A program made the translations under genes and the position numbers. The notes below the pieces were generated by a model that did not search any database, was not told where the DNA came from, and saw only the letters and a list, made by a program, of their open reading frames with translations. This document shows positions 17,417 through 26,059 of a stretch of 64,000 nucleotides of DNA, piece by piece. The stretch is from Paenibacillus agri (GTDB lineage: Bacteria; Bacillota; Bacilli; Paenibacillales; Paenibacillaceae). Position 1 is the first letter of the stretch. Every line of letters begins with the position of its first letter. Location: positions 62,001-126,000 of the forward strand of contig NZ_JABWCS010000218.1 in assembly GCF_013359945.1 (NCBI RefSeq). Reading direction: 5' to 3'.

Positions 17417-17419
17417 GCC

Positions 17420-19069
17420 TTATCCTCCTCTGGCGCTGTTCTTGTACTCTTTGGGAGAAAGGCCGTATTTCTTACGGAAACAAAAGCTGAAATAGTTCGG
17501 GTCGGCAAAGCCGATTTTCTCAGCGATCTCGAACGCCTTGAGCTCCGTGGAGCGAAGCAGCTCCTTGGCGGCCTCCAGGCGGATTTGCAAAAGATAGCTC
17601 ACAAAGGTCATCTTCATTTCTTTTTTAAAAATACTGCTGAAATACCCTGTGCTGATATGCAGATGCTGGCAGACCTTCCCGATGGAGATTTCGGATTCCT
17701 CGTAATGATCACGGATATAATCCTTGGCCTGATCAATGAGCTGTTTATAGCTCGACTGCCGTTCCAGTGCGATGGAGTCCATAATCCGGGTACATAAGTT
17801 GATGATCCACTGCTTGGCCTCTTCGACATTGTTGAACTTGTTCATATCCGTCAGAGAGGAGAGCCCCGAGCCAAAAAGCTCCGCGGTCTCATTGCCAGCC
17901 TCTTTGGCAAGGCGGAGAATGGACGTCATAATCTCCAGCAAAAAAATCTGGTAATCCTGCATGGAGACCTGAGCAATATCCAGCCCGGCGAACAAACCGT
18001 CCACTACCGTCTTCAGCTCCTGAACCGTTCCCAGCTTGATCGTGCGAATCAGGGACTGCTGAGTCAGATCATCATAATCCAGCATTTGTGTTGATCTCGA
18101 CTCTACATCCTCAATCCAGATCACCCGGTTGTTCCCCAGAATGACGCGATAGTCCAGTGCCTGCAGGGCATCCCCGAAGGAGTTAAACAATAACTCCGGT
18201 GACCGGCATACAGTACCCGCGCCCGAAGTAACGGTCAATTTCAGGAAGCGCTGCACATTCTGTCCGATCTCCTCTAAAATCGTGAAGGTCTTGCCTGTAA
18301 TTTCGGCTTCTTCCTGCTCCGGGCTGACAGATAACAGCACCACATTATCCCGGTGGATAAAGACTTTGCCGAAATTATGCTTCTCACATATTTCCTCGGC
18401 AATATTCAGGACGGCGAAGAGCTGCAAATTGCGATCGCCTGTGTCACGTAGCGATACTGGTCGACCTTCCTCCGGGTTCTCCCTGCCTGTGTGCCGGATG
18501 TAATCCACACTAATAACTGACGCTTGGAACAGTCGGCCTTCCAGCGGAATGTCGTATTCCGCACGCTTTTCCTCAATTTCGGCACGGGTCAGACGGCGCG
18601 AAACTAGCGAGGACAAGAACTGCTCGCGGAGGACGGGCAGACTCTTCCGGTAATGTTCGCTTAGTACGAATATATTCTCTTTCTCCGCAATCTCCGACTC
18701 TATTGTCCCCTTCACCTTCAGCAGCACATCTATTAACTCTTGTGATGAAAACGGTTTCAAAATATACTCATCGATTTGCAATTTAATCGCCCGCTGTGCA
18801 TATTCAAACTCATCGAACCCGGTTAAAATAATGATCTTCGTATTCGGATGGCGTTTGCGTGTCCATTCGGCTAACTGCAGTCCGTTCATGAATGGCATTT
18901 GAATATCGGTCACCACGACGTCTGGCAGCAAACGATCAATGGCATCGGCCGCTTCCCGGCCGTTCTCCGCCTGATCCACAACCTCAAATCCGTACTTTGC
19001 CCAGTCGATCTGTCCGATAATTCCTTCTCTTACATCTTCCTCATCTTCGGCAAGAATCAATTTATACAT
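17420..19069 (-). CDS. YesN-type response regulator with AraC DNA-binding domain
   Basis: 549 residues. The N-terminal receiver domain has the acidic pair EDEE, the phospho-acceptor Asp in DVVVTDIQMPFMNG (about residue 55) and the Lys of YILKPFSSQE. A long middle region is of no recognised fold. The C-terminal 100 residues hold two AraC/XylS helix-turn-helix motifs (VCQHLHISTGYFSSIFKKE, EIAEKIGFADPNYFSFCFRK, then SPKEYKN). First gene of a three-gene operon. Likely activates mglBAC; target inferred from position. Confidence 0.93.
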   Translation of the reverse strand: MYKLILAEDEEDVREGIIGQIDWAKYGFEVVDQAENGREAADAIDRLLPDVVVTDIQMPFMNGLQLAEWTRKRHPNTKIIILTGFDEFEYAQRAIKLQIDEYILKPFSSQELIDVLLKVKGTIESEIAEKENIFVLSEHYRKSLPVLREQFLSSLVSRRLTRAEIEEKRAEYDIPLEGRLFQASVISVDYIRHTGRENPEEGRPVSLRDTGDRNLQLFAVLNIAEEICEKHNFGKVFIHRDNVVLLSVSPEQEEAEITGKTFTILEEIGQNVQRFLKLTVTSGAGTVCRSPELLFNSFGDALQALDYRVILGNNRVIWIEDVESRSTQMLDYDDLTQQSLIRTIKLGTVQELKTVVDGLFAGLDIAQVSMQDYQIFLLEIMTSILRLAKEAGNETAELFGSGLSSLTDMNKFNNVEEAKQWIINLCTRIMDSIALERQSSYKQLIDQAKDYIRDHYEESEISIGKVCQHLHISTGYFSSIFKKEMKMTFVSYLLQIRLEAAKELLRSTELKAFEIAEKIGFADPNYFSFCFRKKYGLSPKEYKNSARGG

Positions 19070-19131
19070 GCATCATCCCTCTTTGGGTTGGTTTTGTTAT
19101 AAAAAAACTTGAAGTTTGCCCACACAGGTGC

Positions 19132-19385
19132 TGGTCGTCACTCCGGGGAATGTTTGGACTTACCGTCGCTGATGTCTCCAGATTTCTTCTTTATAAACCT
19201 CTTCTATTAAAACGAACTTAAGATTTCCACTTAAAGCTTGGTCGTCACTACGGTGAAATTTTGGACTTACGGTCGCTGTTGTCTCCAGATTTCTTCTTTT
19301 TAAACCGCTTCTAGCGGTTGAAATCTGGGGACAAAGGCGAACGCTTCGCTCCTTCAGTTCCAAACCTTCCCCTCTGTTACTTTCA
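19132..19385. repeat. Family 1 palindromic element with 107-base tandem duplication
   Basis: TGGTCGTCACTMCGG..GGACTTAC..GTCGCTG.TGTCTCCAGATTTCTTC occurs from 19132 and again from 19239. The second copy is complete: outer arms TTGTCTCCAGATTTC (19279-19293) and GAAATCTGGGGACAA (19320-19334), inner stem AACCGCT-TCT-AGCGGTT (19303-19319), then GCTTCGCTCC and CAGTTCCAAACC. The first copy lacks the right arm. The whole 19070-19575 gap otherwise holds only the leader of the response regulator gene and a terminator. Confidence 0.8.
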
Positions 19386-19519
19386 CACTGTTGTGATTTG
19401 TTTCAAGTTTATTTTATAACGCTGGTGTGCAGTAAGTACATTCTATCTGATTCATTCCGTCTAATCTATGGTTAAGTTATGTTATGGCCTTTTATGAGCG
19501 GAGAAATTTCGTAGATTAT

Positions 19520-19552
19520 AAAAAAAAAAAACCATCCCGCAAGCCGGGATGG
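19520..19552 (-). terminator. Terminator of purT-GNAT operon
   Basis: CCATCCCGGC-TT-GCGGGATGG on the minus strand followed by eleven or more T, 23 bases after the GNAT stop. Confidence 0.92.
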
Positions 19553-19575
19553 GTATGATCGGTAACGCAGAATTA

Positions 19576-20040
19576 TTATAGCAGCGCTTTGTTAAAGCGG
19601 TATCCTGCTGTTTTTTCGAACCCGATGTGCTGGTAAAAAGCATGTGCTGGTGCACGCTCCACACGGTTGCCGCTTCTCAAAAACAGCTTGCAGCAGCCTT
19701 TATGACGTGCCCATTCTTCTCCAGCAGCTACTAGTCTTTTGCCGAGTCCGTTGCCGCGGATTTCCTCCGAAACGATGAGCGCAGTAATCTCTGTGATGGA
19801 TTCCTGCTGTTTGGAAAAGGAGCTTACCTGCCTGAGGCCGATCATTCCCACTACTTCGTTATCTAGTTCAGCAACAAGTGTACATTGGAGAGGGTTGTTC
19901 TCCATGCCTTCAATTCTCTCTTTCATTACATTAACCGTTGTCGGATAACCGAGTTCCCGCAGTAGGGCTGTTATTCTCTCCAGATCTTCCATGCCACATT
20001 TGCGAATTTGCAGTACTGGTGCTAGGGTACTACTGTCCAT
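19576..20040 (-). CDS. GNAT-family N-acetyltransferase
   Basis: About 154 residues from an ATG at 20040, chosen for GGAGG 9 bases upstream; the frame is open further 5' inside purT but without a site. The GNAT fold is seen in order: LQIRKCGMEDLERITALLRELG (beta1-alpha1), LVAELDNEVVGMIGLRQV (beta2-3), TALIVSEEIRGNGLGKRLV with the acetyl-CoA loop R-G-N-G-L-G, and NRVERAPAHAFYQHIGFEKTAGY. The start overlaps the purT stop by 11 bases, so translation is coupled. The acetyl acceptor is unknown. Confidence 0.9.
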   Translation of the reverse strand: MDSSTLAPVLQIRKCGMEDLERITALLRELGYPTTVNVMKERIEGMENNPLQCTLVAELDNEVVGMIGLRQVSSFSKQQESITEITALIVSEEIRGNGLGKRLVAAGEEWARHKGCCKLFLRSGNRVERAPAHAFYQHIGFEKTAGYRFNKALL

Positions 20041-21220
20041 TCTCATATACCTCCACTTTAAGCTTAGACGCTGCCTGCCTGGCGACCGTCCGTGCAATTT
20101 CCACATCTTCAGCCGCACTTAAAGCTACTGCCATTCTCCGTCCGGGCCGGGCTTCCGGCTTACCGAACACCCGGACCTGCGTGCGGGGAAGCGCGAGCGC
20201 CTCATCCAGTCCGGTTACTGCAAAAGCTTGTCCCGCGGTCTCGGCTTTTAGTGTTGCCGATGCTCCGGGTGTGAGTAATTGAACACATTCCAGCGGAAAT
20301 CCCAGAATGGCTCTGACATGTACTGCAAATTGAGATAAATCCTGTGTGGCCATGGTTACCATGCCGGTATCATGCGGCCTTGGTGATACTTCACTGAACA
20401 ACACGCCTTTAGACGTCAGGAACAGCTCCACTCCAAAAATACCGCGGCCTCCTAGCTGATCGGTTACCGCTTTGGCAATGGCTTGCGCTTCCGCTAGCTG
20501 ACCTTCGTCCATCTGATGAGGCTGCCATGATTCCACGTAGTCGCCGTCCTTCTGAATATGTCCGATGGGCGGGCAAAATACAGTTCCCGACACCGAACGA
20601 ACCGTCAGCAAGGTAATCTCACTCTCAAAAGTCACAAAAGCTTCTACGATGACTCTGGTTCCCTTGGCTCTTGCACCTTCCAGAGCGATATTCCAGCAAT
20701 GCTCCGCATCCTCCGGGTTCCGGCAGACACTCTGCCCTTTGCCAGAAGAGCTCATAATCGGCTTGATCACACAAGGTGTACCAAGTTCTGCAATTGCCTG
20801 CCGTAGCTCGTCCAAACTATCCGCAAAGCGGTAATCTGCAGTTGGCAGACCCAGTTCTTCAGCGGCAAGGCGGCGAATGCCTTCACGGTCCATCGTCAAC
20901 CGGGCAGCCCGTGCCGTCGGCACGACTGCAAAGCCTTCATCCTCCAGCTCCTGAAGGGCATGGGTCGCAATGGCTTCAATCTCCGGCACAATGACATCCG
21001 GCTTCTCCATACGGATCAGTGCCTTAAGAGCATCCGCATCCAGCATGTCGATCACGTGGGAGCGATGAGCCACTCCCATGGCCGGAGCACCCTCATAACG
21101 ATCTACTGCTATGGTCTCTACGCCAAGGCGTTGAGCTTCAATAATAACTTCCTTACCCAGTTCACCACTGCCCAGCAGCAGCAGCTTGCGGCTTTGAGCT
21201 GAAAAAGGAGCTCCCCACAT
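20030..21220 (-). CDS. purT: Formate-dependent phosphoribosylglycinamide formyltransferase
   Basis: Folate-independent third step of purine synthesis: GAR + formate + ATP to formyl-GAR. About 396 residues. The pre-ATP-grasp domain opens with KLLLLGSGELGKEVIIEAQRLG, followed by PDVIVPEIEAIAT; the ATP-grasp domain has VIKPIMSSSGKGQS, VIVEAFVTFESEITLLT and FGVELFLTSKGVLFSEVSPRPHDTGMVT. The ATG at 21220 aligns with the family start (about 10 residues before LLLLGSGELG), although the site upstream (GAGG, 12 bases) is weak; a GTG at 21256 has none. No PurR box was recognised. Cotranscribed with the GNAT gene. Confidence 0.95.
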   Translation of the reverse strand: MWGAPFSAQSRKLLLLGSGELGKEVIIEAQRLGVETIAVDRYEGAPAMGVAHRSHVIDMLDADALKALIRMEKPDVIVPEIEAIATHALQELEDEGFAVVPTARAARLTMDREGIRRLAAEELGLPTADYRFADSLDELRQAIAELGTPCVIKPIMSSSGKGQSVCRNPEDAEHCWNIALEGARAKGTRVIVEAFVTFESEITLLTVRSVSGTVFCPPIGHIQKDGDYVESWQPHQMDEGQLAEAQAIAKAVTDQLGGRGIFGVELFLTSKGVLFSEVSPRPHDTGMVTMATQDLSQFAVHVRAILGFPLECVQLLTPGASATLKAETAGQAFAVTGLDEALALPRTQVRVFGKPEARPGRRMAVALSAAEDVEIARTVARQAASKLKVEVYENGQ

Positions 21221-21371
21221 TGTCGACTTCAACCTCTTTCGGCAATTGACTGGCACTTTCTGTATTTTCAGTAAAAGTGACAGTATCCATGTATTTTTCA
21301 GACTTCTTTATTTTCATCCATCATCCGCCAGATTGCAAGTGTTCTTCGACAATTTACTACAATCTTCACTT

Positions 21372-24300
21372 TTAAATGTCGAAAGTTTCTCCAATACGTC
21401 GCAATTGGAGGGCCAATTCGCCCCAACGCTCCGCCGAATCACCCCCTTTCTGGAGATTCGTCATGGCTTCCTCCTGTTCGGATAATCTTTCGCGCAGCCG
21501 ATCCGCGGCGATATTCAGGGCTGCCTGGGCGCCCACCGCGTAATGTTCCAGCAGTTTGGGCTCCTGAGCAGCTACCGCAACGGTAATGGCTTCCTTCAGC
21601 AGCGGTTCCACTGCGGATTTGACCTTATCCCGCCCACCGCCTTCGAAGAATTGACGCGGGGACTTGAACATCCCCCATAAGGAAGTCCAATGTATTGGCT
21701 GAAGTCGCAAGTCCATCTCAGCCGGCGGGCTCCAGCGGATTTCTTCATCATCCACCAGTTGAGCTTCACCCTCCATAAAAGGTAACTCAGCCGCTGCAGC
21801 TGCTACGGCTTCATGTACCAACCTGTTCCCGGCGGCTTCAAGCCGAAGGGTCGTCGCCCATAGCTCCTGTTCCAGTTCACGCTGGACTGTCCGCCACAGC
21901 TCCGCTCCACAAGCCGAGAAGATTTCCTTCAGATTCCCGGCTTCTTCACGCAGCAATGAAGGATGGAAGGATTCCTGGAAGAAACGGCCGAAGGTGAATC
22001 CGATCCGCTGCCGCACATGGTATAGCAGCTCTTCTCCTTCACGGCGAAGACTGTTGATTGGACGGACTTCGGTCTGTAGAAGAACAAGCCGTTCTTGCGC
22101 CTGCCCCATTCGTTCCTTCAGCAGGATCGCTTCCGCCTCCCGCTGGCTCTCCTCACGGGAAGCCAAGGCTTGCCATTCCTCCGCACGGTGGATGACTGAG
22201 GCCAGGCTATCCTGTGCAGCAGCAAGCGATAACTGTGGCAGCTCTTCACCAGCAAACTGAGAAAGGGCCTGCTCAAAATGCTGAAAACGGGAGCTCTCGT
22301 ATATGTCACGCTGGTCCGAGGTTTTGCCCTCCAGTGCCAGCAAGCTCGACAGCGCATAAATGCGCGGTGCATGCAGTCCGCCTTCACGCAAATTTCGGAC
22401 CACATGACCCCGAACCTCTTCCAGTTCTTCTTCTCCAGAGGCCAGATCAGAGGCATTGATGATGAAGAACATTTTATCCAGGGCGAAGCTGTCCTTGATT
22501 CGTCCCAGCTGTGCCAGCAGTCCCCGGTCGGCCTTGGAAAAGGCATGATTGTAATACGTGACAAATACGATGGCATCGGCTTCCTTCATATATCCGAAGG
22601 TGACGCCGGTGTGCCGTGCATGCAGGGAATCCGCCCCGGGGGTATCTACCAGCACAATGCCACTCTCGGTCAGCGGGCAGGCATAATACAGATCGATGCC
22701 TTGTACAAAGCAGGCCCGCGTCTCCTCTGCAACCAGCTGCCGGTACTCCTCCAGCCCTACAGTCCGTATAGTTCCAAGCAGCGGCTCGGCTTCCTTCCAG
22801 CCGGCGGCTGCAGCCCGCAAGAAGCCGGCATGCGGCAGTGCGGAGGGATGAATGCCCCCCAGGGGCAGACTGGACAACACCGCACTCCAGGATTCGGGCT
22901 GCGGCACGCCAAGCCCCAGCACGCTGAAGGAATGGGTAATGTCATCCCAGACATCAGCCTGCGACTTCATGGTCACTACCGCGCTGGCATGCCGGAAGTC
23001 CCCTTCCGGCGCCAAAATGCGGTTGACCGCCGCCGTGGCGGGATGGGGAGACACGGGCAGCACCTCTTCGCCCAGCAAGGCGTTGGCGAAGGAGGATTTG
23101 CCGGCGCTGAACGCTCCGAACAGCGCCAGTGTAAAGCGGCCGCCGGCGAGGTCCTTCGCCCGCGCCGCCAGGCTGCGCGCGGCTGAGGCCATGGCCGGCT
23201 CGCCGCGCAGCAGTTCGCTTGCCGCCGCCAGTGCGCCGGCGGCTGCGGACAACCGTCGCCGTCCACCGGCCGGCGACACAGCTCCCGCCGCCCAGCCTGG
23301 GGCGGCGCTTTGAGCGGCCGCTGTGCGCAGCGGCGGCCGGGTGTCACGCGCCGCCGCTGCGGCAGGCGCGTGCTGGGCAGTCCTCACCTCCGGCAGGATG
23401 CCGGGGGTGAGGCTGCGGCGCGGCGGCAGCAGCGCCGCGAGCTCTGCCGCGCGCTGCTCCGCTGCGCGGTCCAGAGCGGCGAGCGCAGCGGCGGCCGCCG
23501 CCTGCTGCGCGAGGTCTGCTTCGCGGCGCGCAAGCTCTGCGCGCCGCTCCTCCATGAGCGGCGGCAGCTTCGCCAGCAGCTCATCGCCGAGATCCAGCGC
23601 CGCGCGGCGGTAGCGGCTCTTAATCTCTGCCGCCAGACTGCGGCAGAGATTGAGCAGCGCCTCACCCGTATGACCGCTCCCCGGCTTCACCGAGGCCGCT
23701 AGCCACTCCGGGCTTACCGCCGGGAAAATCTCCTTCAGCTTCGTATCATCATCCTCACTCCACAGCTCCAGAGCTTCCGCCCATTCACGAAGAAGTGGCC
23801 CAGTATGCCACTCGATCTGGGCGGACACCTCGCGGATCAGCAGCGCATGCCAGGCAGCAAGCCGCCCGCTCTGCTCCTTCTCCCGCTTGGCAGCGGTAAA
23901 GAACAGCCCCCGCCGGAATCCCGGGCTCATGCTCTCAACATATGCCCCCGCCGCCTCCCGTACATCGGCGGGCATGAGATTCGCATTGCCTAGCAAATTC
24001 TCCAGCGCAGAACGGAGCTGCTGCCTAGAATGCTCAGGAAGGTCTTCCAAGTCCTTCTTCTCCTGCTCAAGAGAGGTCAGTTCCCGCTCTACAGTCTCAC
24101 GGTTCGTACCATCCAGCTGCTGTGTCCACTGCTCCCGCTCTTCACGCTGCTCCTCCCGGTACGATGCCAGCAATGCGTCGCCTGTATGATGAATGGAACG
24201 CGACAGGCTGAATTGCAGCAATTCCTGCCTGGAGGACAGTAGCTTTGTAATCAGCTTCAGCAGTTCTTCCCATTGATTCAGCGGATGCTCCTTAACCTTC

Positions 24301-25076
24301 AACGAAGTAAACAGCATCCCGCTGTGCTTAATCCCCCAGTGATGGAAAGCGCTTTCCAGTTGCTTCTGATATTCTGTGATCGAAATCTCACGTTCGCGGT
24401 GCTTGTCAATCTGGTTAATGATCAGATATAACGGTTTACCCCAATCACTAAGATTTTTGGCAAAGGCTAAATTATTCTCCGACTGTACATGGTTATAATC
24501 CATCACGTAGAACACAACATCCGCCAAATGAAGTGCCGAACGTGTCGCTGTCTGGTGACCGTCATCCGTGGAATCCACGCCCGGTGTATCCATCAAGACT
24601 CCATGGGAACCGAGCAATGGTGCATCCTCCCAAACCTCAATCGCTGAATATTCCCCGCCATCACGGCAGTATTCCTGCAATCGCTCCTGGGTCGTTTCCC
24701 AAGGTACCACAGTCCCGCCTGCTCCGGTTCGAGGATAGATCAGTACACGCGGGGAGCCGCTGCGGATAGATACAATATTGGCACTTGTTGGAACAGGACC
24801 CGAGGGAAGCACCGTACTTCCGCACAGTTTGTTGATCATACTGGATTTCCCGGCGGAGAAATGTCCGCAAAAAGCAATCGTCAGTTCATTCGCCTTTTCT
24901 TTTTCCAGCAAATCACCAAAAATCTGCCCGGTCTCATCTTCACCCCAACGTTCGGACAATTCTTTCAAATCCAAAAGCTCTACTGTGGTTTCACTATCGC
25001 TTGTTGTCTCTGCTGTTGTCTCTGCTGTTGTTTCATTACTGGCTTTTCTCTCTGCCTTGGCTTGTTCCGCACCCAT
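21372..25076 (-). CDS. dynA: Double-GTPase bacterial dynamin-like protein
   Basis: 1234 residues with two fused dynamin-type GTPase modules, as in Bacillus DynA (YpbR), a membrane-binding and membrane-fusing GTPase linked to membrane repair. Module 1: P-loop GHFSAGKSS (71-79), DTPGVDS (163-169), NQIDKH G4. Module 2: P-loop GAFSAGKSS near residue 655, DTPGADS, and INASDLAS as G4-like. Helical stalk regions follow each. A very Ala/Arg-rich linker (about residues 500-640) joins them, and the DNA there is conspicuously GC-rich, unlike its neighbours. GGAG lies 5 bases before the ATG. The N-terminus has an imperfect TTAE repeat. Confidence 0.92.
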   Translation of the reverse strand: MGAEQAKAERKASNETTAETTAETTSDSETTVELLDLKELSERWGEDETGQIFGDLLEKEKANELTIAFCGHFSAGKSSMINKLCGSTVLPSGPVPTSANIVSIRSGSPRVLIYPRTGAGGTVVPWETTQERLQEYCRDGGEYSAIEVWEDAPLLGSHGVLMDTPGVDSTDDGHQTATRSALHLADVVFYVMDYNHVQSENNLAFAKNLSDWGKPLYLIINQIDKHREREISITEYQKQLESAFHHWGIKHSGMLFTSLKVKEHPLNQWEELLKLITKLLSSRQELLQFSLSRSIHHTGDALLASYREEQREEREQWTQQLDGTNRETVERELTSLEQEKKDLEDLPEHSRQQLRSALENLLGNANLMPADVREAAGAYVESMSPGFRRGLFFTAAKREKEQSGRLAAWHALLIREVSAQIEWHTGPLLREWAEALELWSEDDDTKLKEIFPAVSPEWLAASVKPGSGHTGEALLNLCRSLAAEIKSRYRRAALDLGDELLAKLPPLMEERRAELARREADLAQQAAAAAALAALDRAAEQRAAELAALLPPRRSLTPGILPEVRTAQHAPAAAAARDTRPPLRTAAAQSAAPGWAAGAVSPAGGRRRLSAAAGALAAASELLRGEPAMASAARSLAARAKDLAGGRFTLALFGAFSAGKSSFANALLGEEVLPVSPHPATAAVNRILAPEGDFRHASAVVTMKSQADVWDDITHSFSVLGLGVPQPESWSAVLSSLPLGGIHPSALPHAGFLRAAAAGWKEAEPLLGTIRTVGLEEYRQLVAEETRACFVQGIDLYYACPLTESGIVLVDTPGADSLHARHTGVTFGYMKEADAIVFVTYYNHAFSKADRGLLAQLGRIKDSFALDKMFFIINASDLASGEEELEEVRGHVVRNLREGGLHAPRIYALSSLLALEGKTSDQRDIYESSRFQHFEQALSQFAGEELPQLSLAAAQDSLASVIHRAEEWQALASREESQREAEAILLKERMGQAQERLVLLQTEVRPINSLRREGEELLYHVRQRIGFTFGRFFQESFHPSLLREEAGNLKEIFSACGAELWRTVQRELEQELWATTLRLEAAGNRLVHEAVAAAAAELPFMEGEAQLVDDEEIRWSPPAEMDLRLQPIHWTSLWGMFKSPRQFFEGGGRDKVKSAVEPLLKEAITVAVAAQEPKLLEHYAVGAQAALNIAADRLRERLSEQEEAMTNLQKGGDSAERWGELALQLRRIGETFDI

Positions 25077-25136
25077 CCGCTCTCCACCTCTACTCTAGCC
25101 TTATAGTCCAATTATAGTCCAATCGTACTGAGTGAA

Positions 25137-25321
25137 TTAACGGGAAAAACTCCCGCTAATTCGCAGAAAACTCCCTTTTACATCCAAATAACAGGAATTT
25201 ATGCAGTTAAAACAATCAAACAGGTTCACATAGTAGCAAATATGTCGGAACAACGGGAGAAATTCCCGTTATATATCAAATCTGCACCTAAAGTGCCGAA
25301 ATAACATGATTTATTCCCGTT
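25137..25321. repeat. Modular inverted repeat, family 3
   Basis: Intergenic stretch with repeated short palindromic units: AACGGGAAAAACTCCCGCT (25139-25157), AACGGGAGAAATTCCCGTT (25252-25270) and a half unit TTATTCCCGTT (25311-25321), plus looser AACAGGAATTTATGC and ACTCCCTTTTA blocks. The overall size and plan resemble family 2 but the core differs. An ATTATAGTCCA direct repeat precedes it at 25100-25121. Confidence 0.55.
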
Positions 25322-25494
25322 ATAATCTGCAAGAATAGAATAATTCCATTTTATCACCGGTCTGCCACAAATCAAATACACACTAATTACAAAATAACCT
25401 ATAATCCCTTACGAACAGACAGAACTGCCCTGACGTTTAGCATCTGATAAATCTTCCTCGACATCCCTATTTCAGTATCCCTGTTCACCCTCCC

Positions 25495-25715
25495 TTTGAA
25501 TGCCACTTCGGTCGAATGTTTGGACTTCCGGCCACTGTTGTCTCCAGATTTCTTTCCATAGTTTCGCTGTTTACGGTTGAAATCCGGAGAGATTATGCTT
25601 CCGATGCCAGCTTTCCTGTGGAATGCTTTTTAGCTCGCGCTGTCGCTCCTACAGTTCCAAACTTCCCCCTTCGTTCCGCCTCGCTTTTTGTTACTTTCTT
25701 TTGTTCGCTTATATA
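25495..25715 (+). repeat. Dispersed palindromic element, family 1, complete copy
   Basis: Blocks in order: GAATGTTTGGACTTCCGGCC, hairpin arm TTGTCTCCAGATTTC (25538-25552), right arm GAAATCCGGAGA (25579-25590), TTATGCTTCCGATGC, AGCTTTCCTGTGGAA, GCTCCTACAGTTCCAAAC, and CTTTTTGTTACTTTCTTTTG. Same order as in the inverted copy at 10045-10235. It lies just beyond the terminator of the small gene at 25791. Confidence 0.8.
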
Positions 25716-25725
25716 GAAAATACGA

Positions 25726-25758
25726 AAAAGAGCCTGCCCAAGGGGGCAGACTCTTTTA
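25726..25758 (-). terminator. Terminator of the nth operon
   Basis: AAAAGAG.CTGCCC-CCTT-GGGCAG.CTCTTTTT on the minus strand; ends with a T run. 32 bases after the stop at 25791. Confidence 0.88.
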
Positions 25759-25790
25759 TTACGGATAAATCACAGATCATCCCGAATGTG

Positions 25791-26057
25791 TTATGCACTT
25801 TCCAATTCAGGCAGCAGAATTTCGAATACTTTACCGTGCTGAAGAATAGTCAAGCCACGGGACTTGTCTCTCATAACAACTACCTCAGGCTTTTGCGACA
25901 TACGCTCCAGGTAGTGTTCAGGCACTTCGCCGGAATGGCTGATCGTAATGCCTTCAACTTCCTGCTCTTCGTTCTCTTCCAGTGGGCTATCCACTACGCG
26001 GTCAAAAATATCCGAAAACACTTCAAAATTGTCAGTGTACACAGAAATGCACTTCAT
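25791..26057 (-). CDS. Conserved hypothetical small acidic protein
   Basis: 88 residues, rich in Glu (pI clearly acidic), with no signal or membrane segment. I do not recognise a named domain. It begins MKCISVYTDNFEVFSDIFDRV and ends in two short beta-like stretches (VVVMRDKSRGLTILQHGKVFE). It starts 2 bases after the nth stop codon, so it is translated from the nth message and is probably a real, coupled gene. A role in base excision repair is only suggested by position. Confidence 0.75.
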   Translation of the reverse strand: MKCISVYTDNFEVFSDIFDRVVDSPLEENEEQEVEGITISHSGEVPEHYLERMSQKPEVVVMRDKSRGLTILQHGKVFEILLPELESA

Positions 26058-26059
26058 CT

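Noticed and set aside
22900..23660. GC-rich block in dynA as horizontally acquired DNA
   Set aside because: The frame is uninterrupted and joins two parts of one known architecture; Ala/Arg codons explain the GC.
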